DNA of 43,399 nt. It comes from RXIX01 sp003989075. GTDB taxonomy: Bacteria; Pseudomonadota; Gammaproteobacteria; Competibacterales; Competibacteraceae. Positions 41,650 to 43,399 of the stretch are shown here, piece by piece. The stretch spans positions 1 through 43,399 of the forward strand of contig JAKOYN010000150.1 of NCBI GenBank assembly GCA_029780415.1, read 5' to 3'. A model generated the notes under the pieces. That model saw nothing but the letters and a program-made list of their open reading frames with translations, was not told where the DNA came from and did no database searches. Positions within the stretch are counted from its first letter, which is position 1, and each line of letters starts with the position of its first letter. The translations under genes were made by a program, and so were the position numbers.

Positions 41650-43320
41650 TTAGTGGCTGGCCGCGCCTTCGGCGCCGATGCCGGTCTGGCAACGGACATC
41701 CTGCGCTTCGTAGGAGGCGCATTCCTGCTTACCGTTCTCACTGCTGTCCAGGATCGAGCCGATGAAAATGCCCAGGAAGGCGATCGTCATCGAGAACAGC
41801 GCCGGGTTCTTGTAGGGGAAGATCGCCTCGGCGTTGCCCAGGATGTCCTTCCAGACCGTCGGGCCAAGGATCACGAACAGGGTGGCACTGATCAGGCCCA
41901 GCCAGCCGCCGAGCAGCGCACCCTTGGTGGTCATCTTCGACCAGTAGACCGAGGTGATGATCAGCGGGAAGTTGGCGCTGGCCGCCACCGAGAAGGTCAG
42001 ACCGACCAGGAAGGCGATGTTCTGCTGTTCGAAGGCGATGCCGAGCAGGATGGCGATCACGCCCAGGCCTACGGTGGCCATCTTGGAGATGCGCACTTCC
42101 TGCTGCTCGTTGGCGTTGCCATGGGCAAACACGTTGGCATACAGGTCATGCGAGATCGCCGAGGCACCGGCCAGGGTCAGGCCGGAGACCACCGCCAGAA
42201 TGGTGGCGAAGGCCACCGCCGAGATGAAGCCGAGCAGCAGATTGCCGCCGACCGCCGCCGCCAGGTTGACCGCCGCCATGTTCTGGCCGCCGCGCAGCTT
42301 GCCGGCCGCGTCCAGGAATTCGGGGTTGGTGGTCAGCAGCACGATGGCGCCAAAGCCGATCAGGAAGGTTAGGATGTAGAAGTAGCCGATGAAGCCGGTG
42401 GCATAGAACACCGACTTGCGCGCTTCCTTGGCGTTGGACACGGTGAAGAAGCGCATCAGAATATGCGGCAGGCCGGCGGTGCCGAACATCAGCGCCAGAC
42501 CCAGGGAAATCGCTTCGATCGGGTCACTGACCATGGCGCCCGGGCTCATGATCGCCTCTTTCTTGGGATGGATGGCGACTGCCTTCTGGAACATTGCTTC
42601 CATGCTGAAGCTGCCAGCGGCCATGTACAGTGCGCCGAAGGCGATGATCGTCGCGCCGGAGAGCAGCAGGATGGCCTTGATGATCTGCACCCAGGTGGTG
42701 GCAAGCATGCCACCGACGGTGACGTAGACGATGATCAGCACGCCGACCAGGATCACCGCGTAGACGTATTCCAGACCGAACAGCACCTGGATCAGCTTGC
42801 CGGCGCCGACCATCTGGCCGATCAGGTACAGGATCACCACCACCAGCGAGCTGGTCGCGGCCATAGTGCGCATCGGCACGCGCTGGAAGCGGTAGGAAAC
42901 CACGTCGGCATAGGTGTACTTGCCGAGGTTGCGCAACTGTTCGGCCATCAGGAACATGATGATCGGCCAGCCGACCAGCCAGCCCACCGAGTAGATCAGG
43001 CCGTCATAGCCGTTGGCGAACACCAGGCCGGAAATACCCAGGAAGGACGCAGCGGACATGTAGTCGCCGGCGATGGCCAGGCCATTCTGGAAGCCGGTGA
43101 TGCCACCGCCAGCGGTGTAGAAGTCCTTGGCGGTCTTGGTGCGTTGTGCAGCCCAGTAGGTGATGCCCAGGGTCGCGCCAACGAAAGCCAGGAACATGAC
43201 GATGGCGGTGATATTGAGCGACTGCTTCTTGACCTCTCCACCCATGTCACCTGCGGCGAGGGCAGCCCCGGCGAAGAGGGTCAGTGCAATGGCCGGAAAC
43301 GCGCGCTTCCAGAAACTCAT
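41650..43320 (-). CDS. actP: Acetate/monocarboxylate:cation symporter ActP
   Basis: A 556-residue sodium:solute symporter (SSS family). A signal peptide (residues 1-22, ALTLFAGAALAAG) precedes 13 membrane helices. Family hallmarks: TKTAKDFYTAGGGITGFQNGLAIAGDYMSAASFLGISGLVF, the conserved YADVVSYRFQRVPMRT and GTAGLPHILMRFFTV, then SGLTLAGASAISHDLYANVF. It takes up acetate and similar small monocarboxylates. The ATG overlaps the DUF485 stop by 4 bp. A strong AAGGAGGAGG lies 4-5 bases before the ATG, inside the upstream gene. Confidence 0.95.
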   Translation of the reverse strand: MSFWKRAFPAIALTLFAGAALAAGDMGGEVKKQSLNITAIVMFLAFVGATLGITYWAAQRTKTAKDFYTAGGGITGFQNGLAIAGDYMSAASFLGISGLVFANGYDGLIYSVGWLVGWPIIMFLMAEQLRNLGKYTYADVVSYRFQRVPMRTMAATSSLVVVILYLIGQMVGAGKLIQVLFGLEYVYAVILVGVLIIVYVTVGGMLATTWVQIIKAILLLSGATIIAFGALYMAAGSFSMEAMFQKAVAIHPKKEAIMSPGAMVSDPIEAISLGLALMFGTAGLPHILMRFFTVSNAKEARKSVFYATGFIGYFYILTFLIGFGAIVLLTTNPEFLDAAGKLRGGQNMAAVNLAAAVGGNLLLGFISAVAFATILAVVSGLTLAGASAISHDLYANVFAHGNANEQQEVRISKMATVGLGVIAILLGIAFEQQNIAFLVGLTFSVAASANFPLIITSVYWSKMTTKGALLGGWLGLISATLFVILGPTVWKDILGNAEAIFPYKNPALFSMTIAFLGIFIGSILDSSENGKQECASYEAQDVRCQTGIGAEGAASH

Positions 43321-43399
43321 AGCACCTCCTCCTTGATCTCGTTATTCAGCTTGTCGAAGACCGTGTTGGCCCGGTACACATAAATACCCGTCAACAGGA
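43317..43399 (-). CDS. yjcH: DUF485 membrane protein (YjcH-like), 3' part only
   Basis: Only the last 26 codons are in the window: LTGIYVYRANTVFDKLNNEIKEEVL then stop, the typical cytoplasmic tail of DUF485. The missing part should carry two membrane helices. It is encoded upstream of actP with a 4-bp overlap, the conserved pair in acetate-permease operons. The function is unknown; the family is found almost only next to actP. The gene continues beyond the right edge. Confidence 0.85.
   Translation of the reverse strand, partial: LLTGIYVYRANTVFDKLNNEIKEEVL

Noticed and set aside
39717..41765. 682-codon plus-strand open frame
   Set aside because: Antisense to the DUF294 protein, which has cNMP, CBS and nucleotidyltransferase motifs.

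Overview
The window is chromosomal DNA of a gammaproteobacterium with high GC content. The evidence is the linkage smpB / ratA-rnfH / bamE / fur / recN-nadK, a dnaK operon carrying sigma-32 promoters, glnK-amtB, ubiK, comM and a DUF485-actP unit. I cannot name the genus from sequence alone; a Chromatiales- or Competibacter-like lineage is only a guess. The genes are densely packed, often with 4-bp ATGA stop/start overlaps, and most of the window is core genome.

Region 1 (1-5040) is accessory. A ribbon-helix-helix regulator, a large DUF499-type AAA+ ATPase and a DUF3780 protein form one translationally coupled minus-strand operon, followed by a vapBC toxin-antitoxin pair. This looks like part of a phage-defence island lying against the 3' end of the tmRNA gene (ssrA, 5058-5426), a classic integration site. 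The DNA methylase and helicase that usually accompany DUF499 are not in the window. The regulator gene has a perfect 9-8-9 palindrome on its putative -10 box.

Region 2 (5058-10821) holds trans-translation (ssrA, smpB), ratA-rnfH, the outer-membrane assembly lipoprotein bamE, the iron regulator fur, and the nadK-recN operon. Two 92 percent identical 115-bp MITE-like elements and a second palindromic repeat lie between these genes.

Region 3 (10990-16465) is a two-component signalling pair: a receiver/HD-GYP c-di-GMP phosphodiesterase, preceded by a duplicated stump of its own 5' end, and a 1342-residue soluble hybrid histidine kinase.

Region 4 (16462-22991) is the heat-shock cluster hrcA, grpE, dnaK, dnaJ. 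hrcA carries a CIRCE operator, while grpE and dnaK carry sigma-32-like promoters; an opposite-strand lipase-like gene interrupts the cluster.

Region 5 (22988-30745) has a small hydrolase, a divergent photolyase/cryptochrome, and an NAD-linked cluster: sirtuin, nicotinamidase, a PP2C-like phosphatase of unknown target, and an NrtR-like Nudix regulator. A secreted hypothetical protein and comM follow.

Region 6 (30882-35658) has ubiK and a nitrogen-control operon (glnK-amtB-second PII) with an NtrC site and a sigma-54 promoter, then a fused pabB-pabC gene for folate synthesis.

Region 7 (35689-43399) runs on the minus strand: DUF485-actP acetate uptake, a CBS/nucleotidyltransferase signalling protein, and argS translationally coupled to an FtsN-like protein that lacks its SPOR domain and to a YbaK-HDOD fusion. 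No CRISPR array, rRNA, transposase or integrase is visible.
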